Origin: Streptomyces sp. TRM70350
GTDB lineage: Bacteria; Actinomycetota; Actinomycetes; Streptomycetales; Streptomycetaceae
DNA length: 64,000 nucleotides
Direction of reading: 5' to 3'
NCBI RefSeq assembly: GCF_019219825.1
Contig: NZ_JAHUXH010000009.1
Span: forward strand, 124,001 to 188,000
Below the pieces are notes generated by a model that worked only from the letters and a program-made list of their open reading frames with translations, had not been told where the DNA came from and did no database searches. Position 1 is the first letter of the stretch; each line of letters opens with the position of its first letter. The position numbers and the translations under genes were made by a program. Positions 47,538-56,256 of the stretch are shown in pieces.

Positions 47538-48021
47538 TCAGAGGATGTTCAGGCGCGTGACCTGCGGGTCGTGGTCGGTGGGCCGGACTGCGAACTCGCT
47601 GTTGGTGTGGACGGCGTCGAAGGCGTAGCCGGCGGTGACCAGGCCGGGGAGATCAGCAGGTGGTCGAGGGCCTGGGAGTTGCCGTCGTAGCTGTAGCTGT
47701 AGCTGTAGCGGTCGCTGTCGGGCAGGGTGGCCGGGAAGTGGCGTCGCTGGTGTCCGGGCACGGGTCCTGGTACCAGAAGCCGTTCGGCCCAACCGCGGTG
47801 ACCACACCGCGGACGTCATGGACGCTGGAACCGTTCAGCGGGGAGATGTGCGACGCGCCCTGGACCCGGCGGATCCGGGTCGAGGTGTGGCCGCAGGTGT
47901 CGGCCGCGTGTGCGGGGGCTGCGGAGAGCATGGTCAGCGACGCGGCGGTCAGCACCAGGGCGCTGCCGGAGGCAAGGGAGCGTACGCGGCGCGGCCCGGG
48001 CACGGGCGGGGCGAGGGCCAT
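47538..48021 (-). pseudogene. Internally deleted secreted nuclease (endonuclease/exonuclease/phosphatase family)
   Basis: An intact start at ATG 48021 (GGAAGG upstream) gives a signal peptide (ALVLTAASLTMLSAAPAHAA) and the beginning of an ExeM/NucH-type domain: IRRVQGASHISPLNGSSVHD, VVTAVGPNGFWYQDPCPD. Then about 500 residues are missing. The C-terminal end survives in two other frames: LPDSDRYSYSYSYDGNSQAL and LVTAGYAFDAVHTNSEFAVR, ending DHDPQVTRLNIL. The join contains a hexanucleotide repeat (GTAGCT, about four copies near 47688-47711). A non-functional remnant. Confidence 0.8.
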
Positions 48022-48101
48022 GAGCTGCCTTCCTGGTGAGGGTTTTCGCGCAGAGGCCGGTGGGGGCGCCGGGCGTCGGCGCCCCCACCGGTGAGGCTGG
48101 G

Positions 48102-49256
48102 TCAGAGGGCGGTGCGGAAGGGGCCGGTCACCTCGTAGGTGATGCCGCCGCTGCTGGAGCCGCTGGTGCCGCGCTGGGAGGAGAAGTAGAGCCGGTTCCC
48201 GGCCGGGTTGAACGCCGGGCCGCAGATCTCCGAGGAGCTCTGGCCGGTGATGCGCAGGAAGGGGGCCACGATGTCGTCCGGGGTGATGACGCAGATCTCC
48301 ATGTTGCCGCCGTCCTCGGCCACATAGAGGTCGCCGACCGCGGCGCCGGTGATGTTGTCCACGCCGGTGAGCGGGGGATTGGAGGTGAGGTTGTCGTCGT
48401 AGGCGATGGCGAGGGTGTTGTTCACCGCGTTGTAGGCCCAGACGCGGTTGTCGCCCTTGGTGGTGAAGAAGCAGGTCCCGCCCTTGTAGTAGCAGCCCTC
48501 GCCGCCGCTGAACTTCTTGGTGTTCGGTACCTGGCTGCGGGTCTGGTTGCCGCCCGAGGCGCTGGGGTCGGGCACCGTGGCCCAGGACAGGGTGCCGTTG
48601 CTCTCCGTCAGCACCTGCAGGGTGCCGGAGGACAGGTCGCCCCAGGTGGTGGGGATGAACCGGTAGAAGGCGCCGTCGCTCTCGTCCTCCGTCATGTAGA
48701 TGACCTCGCGGTCGGCGTCGCACGCGGCGGCCTCGTGCTTGAACCGGCCCATCGCGTCCCGCCGGACGGCCGCCTCGACGCCCCACGGGTCGGTCTCGTA
48801 CACGAAGCCGCGGGTGGTCTCCTCGCAGGACAGCCAGGTGTTCCACGGGGTGTCGCCGCCGGCGCAGTTGCGGTTGGTGCCGGACAGGATGGTGTACGCG
48901 GCGGTGATCGCGCCGGTACCGGAGAACTTGATCGCGCCGACCCCGCCGCCCCGGCTGCCGACCTCGGCGTTGGAGACGTAGATCCAGCCGGTTCCGTCGG
49001 CGAAGCAGGCGCCGCCGTCCGGGGCGTTGTGCCAGGTGTGGGTGGTGCCGGACACGGTCTTGCCGGAGCGGGCGATCACCCGGCTGGTGAAGCCCGCCGG
49101 AAGCATGATTCCGTTGGCGTCGGCCGCCTGGAGGGCTCCGTACGGGCTGGGGCCGGTCCGGGCGGGATAGGCGAGGGACTCCCGGGTCATGGTGAAGCCG
49201 AAGGCCACCGAGCCGGCGCCGACGACAGCACTGCGAAGAAGGGTACGGCGATCCAC
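48102..49256 (-). CDS. PhoX-like (DUF839) secreted protein
   Basis: 384-residue exported protein with a Tat-type signal: DRRTLLRSAVVGAGSVAFGF. The mature part looks like the PhoX/DUF839 beta-propeller, a Ca2+/Fe-dependent phosphatase family: FADGTGWIYVSNAEVG, NTWLSCEETTRGFVYETDP and GEGCYYKGGTCFFTTKGDNR. GTG 49256 is preferred, with GGAGGAG upstream; the further upstream frame is not conserved. It has no obvious link to siderophore biosynthesis and sits as an interruption between the biosynthetic operon and the exporter genes. Confidence 0.82.
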   Translation of the reverse strand: MDRRTLLRSAVVGAGSVAFGFTMTRESLAYPARTGPSPYGALQAADANGIMLPAGFTSRVIARSGKTVSGTTHTWHNAPDGGACFADGTGWIYVSNAEVGSRGGGVGAIKFSGTGAITAAYTILSGTNRNCAGGDTPWNTWLSCEETTRGFVYETDPWGVEAAVRRDAMGRFKHEAAACDADREVIYMTEDESDGAFYRFIPTTWGDLSSGTLQVLTESNGTLSWATVPDPSASGGNQTRSQVPNTKKFSGGEGCYYKGGTCFFTTKGDNRVWAYNAVNNTLAIAYDDNLTSNPPLTGVDNITGAAVGDLYVAEDGGNMEICVITPDDIVAPFLRITGQSSSEICGPAFNPAGNRLYFSSQRGTSGSSSGGITYEVTGPFRTAL

Positions 49257-49435
49257 TGCTACTCCTCCGTCAAAGGCGAGTAATTCCGGTGTGGTTGAGC
49301 ACCGCCGACTGGTCACGGAGGAGAGTAGAAGCGTCACGTCCGGTCGATCAGGTCCCGCCGGATGAACACATTCCGGCCATCCGGCAAGCGGCTACCGCGC
49401 CGTAGTTCAGCCGCCGGACACCTGTCCAAGCGGAA

Positions 49436-49461
49436 AGGCCCTCGGGACATCCCGAGGGCCT
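49436..49461 (-). terminator. Terminator of the ABC exporter operon
   Basis: AGGCCCTCGGGA pairs with TCCCGAGGGCCT (12-bp stem, 2-nt spacer) 18 bp past the last exporter gene. Read on the minus strand, it is followed by TTTCC, so it fits a rho-independent-like terminator. Confidence 0.82.
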
Positions 49462-49478
49462 CGTGCAGGCAGGTGCGG

Positions 49479-51356
49479 TCAGAGTTCCCCGGCCGCCTGC
49501 TCCGCCGCGGCCTCGGGCTGTCGGCGGCTGTCGGACCACGTGGCCCAGAGCGCGGCGTAGCGTCCGCCCGCCGCCACCAGTTCCTCGTGGGTGCCGGTCT
49601 CGACGACCCGGCCCTCATCGAGGACGACGACGCGGTCCGCGGTCGCGGCCTGGGGCAGGCGGTGGGCCACCATCAGGCCCGTACGGCCCTCCAGCGCCTG
49701 GAGGGCGGCGGTCTCGAGGACGCGTGCACCGGCGCTGCCCGCGTCGGCGGTGGCCTCGTCCAGGATGGCGATCGGAGGGTCGGCGAGGACCAGACGGGCC
49801 AGCGCCAGATGCTGGGTCTGGGTCACCGTCAGCCGGTGCCCGCCCTCGCCCACGACCGTGGCCAGCCCGTCGGGCAGTGCCTCCGCCCACTCCAGGGCCC
49901 CCACCTTGGCCAGGGCTGCCCGCAGTTCCTCGTCGGTGGCCTCCGGCCGGGCCAGCCGCAGGTCTTCGGCCAATGGCCCCGCGAAGACGTGGACTTCCTG
50001 GCTGATCAGCGTCACCGCGCGACGGATGCCCGCCGGGCCCAGCTCCCCGGCGTCGACCCCGCCCAGCGTTATCGAGCCGCCGGACGGCTGGTGGACGCCC
50101 GCGATCAGCTTGGCCAGCGTGGTCTTGCCCGCCCCGCTCGCGCCCACCAGGGCGACCCGTTCACCGGCGCCCACCTCCAGGTCGATCTCGCGCAGCACCG
50201 GGTGGCCGGACACGTAGGCGTAGGCGAGCGAGGACACCTTGACCGAGCCGTCCACCGCCGCGGCCCGGCCGTCGGGCTCCGGTTCCCCGGCGAGGTTCGA
50301 CACGCCGACCAGGCGGGCGAGGCTGGCGCCCGCCGACTGCGCGTCGTCGAGGAGGAACAGCGCGGCGTTGACCGGGTTGAACAGGCTGTGGAAGTACAGC
50401 GCCGCCGCGGTCGCCGTGCCGATGCTCACCGAGCCGCCGTCGACCAGCAGGAAGCCGGTGACGAGGACCGCGGACAGCCCGATGAACTCGGCGAGGTTGA
50501 GCCGGGAGAAGAACCCGGTCACCGTGTGGATGCCGCGCAGCGCGAGGTCGACGGCCGCGCGCGACCGCTGCTCCAGGAGGTCCGCGTGTGCGCGGTTCAG
50601 CCGGAAGGCGCGTACGGTGCGGACGCCGCCGACACTGTCGAGGAGCTGGTGCTGGAGCGCGCCGGAGGCCACCCGGTGTTCCGCGTACACCGGGGCGGCC
50701 CGGCGCAGGTACCAGCGCACGGAGAGGACCTGGACGGGCAGGGCCAGCAGCGCGGCGAGGAGGAACCGCCAGTCCAGCACGGCGAGTCCGACGAGGGTGA
50801 GGACGATGGTGAGTGCCGAGCGGGCGAACTCCGGCAGTGCCTGGCGCACCGACTTGGTGATCATGGAGACATCGCCGGTGACCCGGGAGACCAGGTCACC
50901 CGAGCCGGCCTCCTCGACCCGCTCCAGCGGCAGCCCGAGCGCCCGCTCGACGAACCGCTCCCGCAGGGCCGCGAGCACCGTCTCGCCGAGCCGCGCCACG
51001 AGCGCGCTGCCGACCGCGGTGGCGGCACCGCGCCCCAGGGCGACCGTGATGAGCAGGATCGTCGGCAGCAGCAGGGCCTGCGTGCCCTCCTGATCCACCA
51101 CCAGGTCGACGACGTGCCCGAGCAGGGGGGCCGTCAGCAGGCCGATGCCGGTGCCGACGACCAGCACGCCCATGGCCGTCACCGCGAGGAGGCGGTGGCC
51201 GTGCAGCAGGGTGCGCAGTGCGGCCAGGGTCTCGGCGCCGGTGGCGGTCGGCAGGAGGGCGCGGTGCGCGGGGCCGGCTTCGCTCATCGTCTTCCGGTTC
51301 CGTCCTTCGTCGGTCCGCTCGGCGGTGCTCACTTGGGTGTCGTACGCGGCCGTCAT
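49479..51356 (-). CDS. ABC exporter half-transporter 2 (intact Walker A/B, degenerate signature)
   Basis: 625 residues. The N-terminal membrane domain (residues ~45-330) has about six helices; the ATPase domain fills ~370-600. Walker A is ALVGASGAGKTTL, Walker B is PIAILDEATADAGS with the catalytic Glu, and the switch His is in MVAHRL. The ABC signature, normally LSGGQ, is LTVTQTQ. Start ATG 51356 overlaps the stop of half-transporter 1 (ATGA). Expected role: export of the siderophore, as in other hydroxamate loci. A later Met (MSEAGPAHR) is an alternative start. Confidence 0.9.
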   Translation of the reverse strand: MTAAYDTQVSTAERTDEGRNRKTMSEAGPAHRALLPTATGAETLAALRTLLHGHRLLAVTAMGVLVVGTGIGLLTAPLLGHVVDLVVDQEGTQALLLPTILLITVALGRGAATAVGSALVARLGETVLAALRERFVERALGLPLERVEEAGSGDLVSRVTGDVSMITKSVRQALPEFARSALTIVLTLVGLAVLDWRFLLAALLALPVQVLSVRWYLRRAAPVYAEHRVASGALQHQLLDSVGGVRTVRAFRLNRAHADLLEQRSRAAVDLALRGIHTVTGFFSRLNLAEFIGLSAVLVTGFLLVDGGSVSIGTATAAALYFHSLFNPVNAALFLLDDAQSAGASLARLVGVSNLAGEPEPDGRAAAVDGSVKVSSLAYAYVSGHPVLREIDLEVGAGERVALVGASGAGKTTLAKLIAGVHQPSGGSITLGGVDAGELGPAGIRRAVTLISQEVHVFAGPLAEDLRLARPEATDEELRAALAKVGALEWAEALPDGLATVVGEGGHRLTVTQTQHLALARLVLADPPIAILDEATADAGSAGARVLETAALQALEGRTGLMVAHRLPQAATADRVVVLDEGRVVETGTHEELVAAGGRYAALWATWSDSRRQPEAAAEQAAGEL

Positions 51357-53050
51357 GCCAGGACCGCCGCACGGTAGGTCTCGTCGGCGGCGACGAGTTC
51401 GGCGTGGCTGCCGTCGGCGGTGACCGTGCCCTCGTCGAGCACCACTACCCGGTCGGTCACCGCGAGCAGTGCGGGGCTGGTGGTGACCAGGACCGTGGTG
51501 CGGCCGCGCCGGACGCCCCGCAGGCGGGCGGCGATACGGGACTCGGTCACCGTGTCCACGGCGGTGGTCGGGTCGTGCAGCACCAGCACGGGGCGGTCGG
51601 CGGCCAGGGCGCGGGCGAGCGCGACGCGCTGCCGCTGGCCGCCGGACAGGGACCGGCCGCGTTCGGCGAGCACGGTGTCCACCCCGTCGGGGAGCAGTCG
51701 GGCCACGTCGTCGGCCGCCGACGCCGTGAGGGCGGGTTCGACGTCCGCCGCGGCCGCTTCGGTTCCGGCGCGTACGTTGTCCAGGAGGCTGGTCTCGAAC
51801 AGGTCCGCGTCGTGCGGGGCCACCAGGACCAGGCGGCGCAGGTCGTCGGGGTCCAGGTCGGTCAGGGGAACGCCGTCGAGTTCGATCACGCCCTCGGCCG
51901 GGTCCGTCTCCCGGGCCAGGCAGTGCAGCAGGTCGTTCGCCGCCGCCGGGTCCCTGGTCACGATGCCGGTGAGGCTTCCGGCGGCGAGGTCGAGGTCGAT
52001 CCCGCGCAGCGCGCCGAGCGCGACACCACGCAGCCGGATGTTCCCGGCGACCGGGTCGGGCGGCGCGGCGCCGCCCGGCTCCACGGCGGCGGGCGCCGCC
52101 AGCACCTCGGCGATCCGGCGGGCCGAGGCGCGGCCCTGGGCGAACTCCGCGTTGACGTAGGCGAGCAGCTGGAAGGGCCCGAGGAGGAACTGGGCGAGCC
52201 CGACCGCCGCCACCAGCTCGCCGACGCTGATGGTGCCGCGCATCGCCAGGTACGCGCCGGCCAGGCCGATGGCCGCGATGAACACGCCGGTCAGGGCGAG
52301 GACGGCGCCTTCGTGCCCGGCCCGGCTGCGGGCGGCCCGCACCGCGGCGGCCAGCGAATCCTGGCTGGTGTGCCGGTACCGGGACACGGCGGCCGACTCC
52401 GCGCCCATCCCCTTCAACACGCGCAGTCCGGCGACGAGGTCGGCGGCGACGCCGGAGGCGTGGGCGGCGCGCTCCTGCTCGGTCTCGCTGCGCTGTTCCA
52501 GCGGGCGGCTGATGCGCCGGCCCAGCAGCAGCAGGGGCGGGGTGCCGAGCATGACGAGCAGGCCCAGCGGCACCGAGATACGCAGCAGCAGCACCGCGCT
52601 GACGGCGAGGGCGGCGAGGGCCGCGGCTCCGTACGGCAGCACGGTCACCGCCGCTCCCACGCGCTTGGCGTCGTTGGTGGCGATGCTGGTCAGCGCGCCC
52701 GGGAGGTGGTCCGCGTCCGCGCCGCCGCGCGGGTCGAGCACCCGGGTGCCGAGGTCGAGCCGGAGCCGGTGCGCGGCCTTCTCGCCCGCGCCCTCCGTGA
52801 TCCTGGCGCCGGTCCGGTAGCACGTGGACAGGACGAGGAAGAGGGCGGCGAGGAGCAGCAGCCAGCGCAGCAGGGTGCCGGTGGAGCCGGTGGCCACGGC
52901 CTCGTCGATGATCACGCCGATGACCACGGGGACGACGGCCTCGCACGCCTGGTGGGTCATTCCGAGGAGTGACGCCGTGACGAGACGGCGGCGCTGGTCT
53001 CTGATGGCTCCTCGGAGGACAGGGCCCCCCGACGGTCCTTCGGACGGCAT
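51353..53050 (-). CDS. ABC exporter half-transporter 1 (degenerate Walker A, intact signature)
   Basis: 565 residues: a six-helix membrane domain (residues ~20-300) then the ATPase domain. The signature RSLSGGQRQRVALARAL is intact. The Walker A position reads GIVTRDPAAANDLL, lacking the lysine, and Walker B reads VLVLHDPTTAVD, with Pro in place of the catalytic Glu. With the other half, the single competent ATP site uses the Walker A/B of half 2 and the signature of half 1. ATG 53050 follows GGAGGT. The promoter carries an iron box, so the exporter is iron-regulated. Confidence 0.9.
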   Translation of the reverse strand: MPSEGPSGGPVLRGAIRDQRRRLVTASLLGMTHQACEAVVPVVIGVIIDEAVATGSTGTLLRWLLLLAALFLVLSTCYRTGARITEGAGEKAAHRLRLDLGTRVLDPRGGADADHLPGALTSIATNDAKRVGAAVTVLPYGAAALAALAVSAVLLLRISVPLGLLVMLGTPPLLLLGRRISRPLEQRSETEQERAAHASGVAADLVAGLRVLKGMGAESAAVSRYRHTSQDSLAAAVRAARSRAGHEGAVLALTGVFIAAIGLAGAYLAMRGTISVGELVAAVGLAQFLLGPFQLLAYVNAEFAQGRASARRIAEVLAAPAAVEPGGAAPPDPVAGNIRLRGVALGALRGIDLDLAAGSLTGIVTRDPAAANDLLHCLARETDPAEGVIELDGVPLTDLDPDDLRRLVLVAPHDADLFETSLLDNVRAGTEAAAADVEPALTASAADDVARLLPDGVDTVLAERGRSLSGGQRQRVALARALAADRPVLVLHDPTTAVDTVTESRIAARLRGVRRGRTTVLVTTSPALLAVTDRVVVLDEGTVTADGSHAELVAADETYRAAVLA

Positions 53051-53077
53051 GCGGTACCTCCGCGGAAGGTCAGATGG

Positions 53078-53096
53078 TTAGGTAAGGCTACTCTAA
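53078..53096 (-). promoter_or_regulatory. Iron box 3
   Basis: TTAGGTAAGGCTACTCTAA matches 15 of 19 positions of the DmdR/IdeR consensus. It lies 28 bp upstream of the exporter ATG, overlapping its promoter. Confidence 0.82.
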
Positions 53097-53120
53097 ATAA
53101 CATTGACCCTCCCGCTCACC

Positions 53121-53139
53121 TCCAGTTAGGCTCACCTAA
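53121..53139 (+). promoter_or_regulatory. Iron box 4
   Basis: TCCAGTTAGGCTCACCTAA matches 16 of 19 positions of the consensus. It lies 50 bp upstream of the first permease GTG. Boxes 3 and 4 are 43 bp apart, so the two divergent operons can be repressed separately. Confidence 0.85.
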
Positions 53140-53189
53140 GTAACGCTCTGCAGTCAGCACATGTGCGCCGCCGCCAGGGGGAGTTGTAG

Positions 53190-54257
53190 GTGTCCGTCGA
53201 AACCCAGGCGGCGTCCGGGAGACAGGCCACCGGCCCGGTCGTGCCCGGAACCCGGCCGGCCGTGGCCGCTGTGCGCGCCACGGGCCTGCTGCTCGCCCTC
53301 GCCGCCCTGATCCTCATCGGCCTGGTCAGCGTGTGGGTGGGCACCCGAGGCATCCCGTTCACCTCGACCTGGAACCTGCTGTGGCACCCTGACGGGTCGG
53401 AAGCCTCGGTCATCATCCACGACTACCGCGTCCCCCGCACCCTCCTCGGGCTCCTCGTCGGAGTGGCCCTCGGGCTGTCCGGCGCGCTGATGCAGGCCCT
53501 GACCCGCAACCCGCTCGCCGACCCCGGTCTGCTCGGCGTGAGCCAGGGCGCCGCCACCGGCGTGGTCGCGGCCATCGCGTACCTCGGGGTCGGATCGGTC
53601 CTGGGCCAGATGTGGTTCGCGCTCGCCGGTGCGGCCGTCACGTCGGTGGTGGTCTATCTGCTGGGCTCCTCCGGGCGGAAGCTGGCCACGCCCGACCGGC
53701 TGGTCGTCGCGGGAGCGGCGGTGACGGTCGTGCTGTACGCCTTCACCTCGGCGGTGCTGCTGCTCAAGCCGCGCGCCTTCGACCAGTTCCGCTTCTGGAC
53801 GGTGGGCGCCCTGACGGGCCGGTACTTCGATGTCCTGTACGTCGTCCTGCCGTTCGTCGCCGTGGGCCTGCTCCTCGCCCTGGCGCTCGCCCCGTCACTC
53901 AACGCCCTGGCCCTGGGCGACCAGGTGGGACGTGCCCTGGGCGTGAACGTCGGCCGGACCCGGGCGCTGGGCGCCGTCGCGGTGATGCTGCTGTGCGGCG
54001 CCGCCACCGCCGCGGTCGGACCCATCGGCTTCGTGGGCCTCGCCGTACCGCACGTGGCCCGCTTCATCGTCGGCCCCGACCAGCGGTGGGTGTTCGCCTA
54101 CTCCATGCTGCTCGCCCCGGTGCTGCTGATCGGCGCCGACGTCCTGGGCCGGGTGCTCGGCGCGCCGGGCGAGTTGCAGGTCGGGATCGTCACCGCGTTT
54201 CTCGGCGCACCCCTGTTCATCGCGCTGTGCCGCCGTCGAAAGCTGGTCATGCTGTGA
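53190..54257 (+). CDS. Iron-siderophore ABC permease 1 (FecCD family)
   Basis: 355-residue membrane permease with about nine to ten helices. Family blocks are DYRVPRTLLGLLVGVALGLS, GALMQALTRNPLADPGLLGV and FIGFVGLAVPH-like GPIGFVGLAVPHVARFIVGP. GTG 53190 follows GGGGGAG. It couples with permease 2 by a 4-bp overlap (GTGA) and forms the heterodimer that moves the ferric siderophore into the cell. Confidence 0.94.
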   Translation: MSVETQAASGRQATGPVVPGTRPAVAAVRATGLLLALAALILIGLVSVWVGTRGIPFTSTWNLLWHPDGSEASVIIHDYRVPRTLLGLLVGVALGLSGALMQALTRNPLADPGLLGVSQGAATGVVAAIAYLGVGSVLGQMWFALAGAAVTSVVVYLLGSSGRKLATPDRLVVAGAAVTVVLYAFTSAVLLLKPRAFDQFRFWTVGALTGRYFDVLYVVLPFVAVGLLLALALAPSLNALALGDQVGRALGVNVGRTRALGAVAVMLLCGAATAAVGPIGFVGLAVPHVARFIVGPDQRWVFAYSMLLAPVLLIGADVLGRVLGAPGELQVGIVTAFLGAPLFIALCRRRKLVML

Positions 54258-55363
54258 GTGCCGTACGCAAGCCGGGGACCTCCGCCACCCCGCCGACCGT
54301 CGCGCGCACCGCGAAGCCCCGGGTCGTCAGCGGGTTCGTCGTCCGCACCGGGCGAGGCGGAGTCTCGCTGCGGATCCGGGGACGCGCCGTGGCCGTGACG
54401 GCGGTGCTGCTCGCCGTGCTCGTCGTCGTCATGGGCATCACCCTGACCACCGGGGACTTCGCCCTGTCCGTCCCAGAGGTGCTGCGCGCCCTCACCGGCA
54501 ACGGGGATCCCGGCGCCGACTTCATCGTCAACACCCTGCGCATGCCGCGCCTGGTGACCGCGCTGTGCGTCGGTGCGGCGCTCGCGGTCAGCGGGGGCAT
54601 CCTGCAGAGCCTGACCGGCAACGCCCTCGGCAGCCCCGACGTCATCGGCTTCACCAACGGCTCCGCCGTCGGCGCGCTCGTGGTCATCATCGTGGTGCAC
54701 GGCAGCATGACCCAGATCGCGCTGGGCGCGCTCATCGGCGGCCTCGCCACCGCCGCCGCGGTCTGCCTGCTCATGCTGGGGCGGGGGTTGCAGGGGTTCC
54801 GGCTGGTCGTCATCGGCATCGGCGTCAGCGCCCTGCTGCTCGCCGTCAACTCGTACCTGATCACCCGGGCGAACTTCCAGGAGGCGATCGAGGCGCAGGC
54901 GTGGCTCATCGGCAGCCTGAACAACCGCGGTTGGACCCAGGCCAACGCCATCGTCCTCGCGGTCGCCGTGCTCCTCCCGCTCGCCCTCGTACTGGCCCGC
55001 CGCCTGTCCATGGTGGAGATGGGCGACCTCACGGCGACCGCGCTCGGCGTCGACGTGGCACGCACCCGCACCGCCCTGCTCGTCATCAGCGTCGCCCTGG
55101 CCGCGTTCGCCACCGCCGTGACCGGCCCCATCCTGTTCATCGCCCTGGCCGCACCCCAGCTCGCCCGCAGGCTGACCGGCTCGTCCGGCCCGGCCCTCGT
55201 GCCCGCCGCCCTCATGGGCGCCGTCCTGCTGACCACGAGCGACCTCGCCGTACAGCGCCTCTTCGCCCCCACCCTCCTCCCCGTGGGCACGGCCACCGGC
55301 ACCCTCGGCGGGCTGTACCTCATCTGGCTGCTGGTCACCGAGTCCCGAAAGAGCCGCGCATGA
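54254..55363 (+). CDS. Iron-siderophore ABC permease 2 (FecCD family)
   Basis: 369-residue permease: LRMPRLVTALCVGAALAVSG, GGILQSLTGNALGSPDVIGF and the C-terminal FIALAAPQLARRL segment define FecCD. The ~50-residue Pro/Arg/Thr-rich N-terminus precedes the first helix. GTG 54254 overlaps the previous stop. Its stop overlaps an ATG at 55360 of the ATPase gene. Confidence 0.93.
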   Translation: MSAVRKPGTSATPPTVARTAKPRVVSGFVVRTGRGGVSLRIRGRAVAVTAVLLAVLVVVMGITLTTGDFALSVPEVLRALTGNGDPGADFIVNTLRMPRLVTALCVGAALAVSGGILQSLTGNALGSPDVIGFTNGSAVGALVVIIVVHGSMTQIALGALIGGLATAAAVCLLMLGRGLQGFRLVVIGIGVSALLLAVNSYLITRANFQEAIEAQAWLIGSLNNRGWTQANAIVLAVAVLLPLALVLARRLSMVEMGDLTATALGVDVARTRTALLVISVALAAFATAVTGPILFIALAAPQLARRLTGSSGPALVPAALMGAVLLTTSDLAVQRLFAPTLLPVGTATGTLGGLYLIWLLVTESRKSRA

Positions 55364-55380
55364 GCAGGAAAGAGCCACGT

Positions 55381-56256
55381 ATGACCGCGACGAACACCCC
55401 GTCGCCCCGCCTGCGGGCCGAGCACCTGACGCTGTCGTACGACCAGCGGACCGTGGCCGACGACCTCGGCGTCGACATCCCCGACCACTCCTTCACCGTG
55501 ATCGTCGGGCCCAACGCCTGCGGAAAGTCGACCCTGCTCAAGGCGTTGGCGCGGATGCTCAAACCCCGGGCGGGCCAGGTGTATCTCGACGGCGCCGCCA
55601 TCGCGTCGTACCGCTCCCGCGAAGTCGCGCGCCGGCTCGGCCTGCTGCCGCAGTCGTCGACCGCGCCGGGTGGCATCACGGTGGGCGACCTGGTGGCCCG
55701 CGGACGCTACCCGCACCAGCGGCTGCTGAAGCAGTGGTCCGCCGAGGACGAGGCCGCCGTGACCGAGGCGATGCGCCAGACCGGCGTGCTCGACCTCGCC
55801 GACCGGCCCGTCGACGACCTCTCCGGCGGCCAGCGCCAGCGCGTCTGGCTCGCCATGGTGCTCGCGCAGCAGACCCCCATCCTGCTGCTCGACGAACCCA
55901 CCACCTTCCTCGACATCGCGCACCAGGTCGAGGTCCTGGACCTGTGCGCCGCCCTGCACGCCCGCAAGGGACACACCGTCGTCGCGGTCCTGCACGACCT
56001 CAACCAGGCCTGCCGCTACGCCACCCACCTCATCGTGATGCGCCCCGGCGGCACGATCGCAGCCGAAGGGGACCCGGCCACCGTCATGACCGCCGACCTG
56101 GTCGAGGACGTCTTCGGCCTGCCCTGCCGGATCATCGACGACCCGGAGACCGGTACGCCGCTGATGGTGCCCGCCGCCCCCAAGCGGCCCACCCTCGACG
56201 ACGCGTCCCATCAGCCCGCGACCGTGCCGGCCGACACCCAGGGAGCGCACCGCTGA
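55381..56256 (+). CDS. Iron-siderophore ABC transporter ATPase
   Basis: 291 residues from ATG 55381; ATG 55360 (7 codons earlier, overlapping the permease stop) is equally possible. Walker A VGPNACGKSTL, Q-loop LLPQSST, signature DLSGGQRQRVWLAMVLAQQT, Walker B ILLLDEPTTFLD and the switch His in LHDLNQ are all intact, so it is a functional FepC/FhuC-type ATPase. The stop overlaps the amidohydrolase ATG by one base (TGATG). Confidence 0.93.
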   Translation: MTATNTPSPRLRAEHLTLSYDQRTVADDLGVDIPDHSFTVIVGPNACGKSTLLKALARMLKPRAGQVYLDGAAIASYRSREVARRLGLLPQSSTAPGGITVGDLVARGRYPHQRLLKQWSAEDEAAVTEAMRQTGVLDLADRPVDDLSGGQRQRVWLAMVLAQQTPILLLDEPTTFLDIAHQVEVLDLCAALHARKGHTVVAVLHDLNQACRYATHLIVMRPGGTIAAEGDPATVMTADLVEDVFGLPCRIIDDPETGTPLMVPAAPKRPTLDDASHQPATVPADTQGAHR

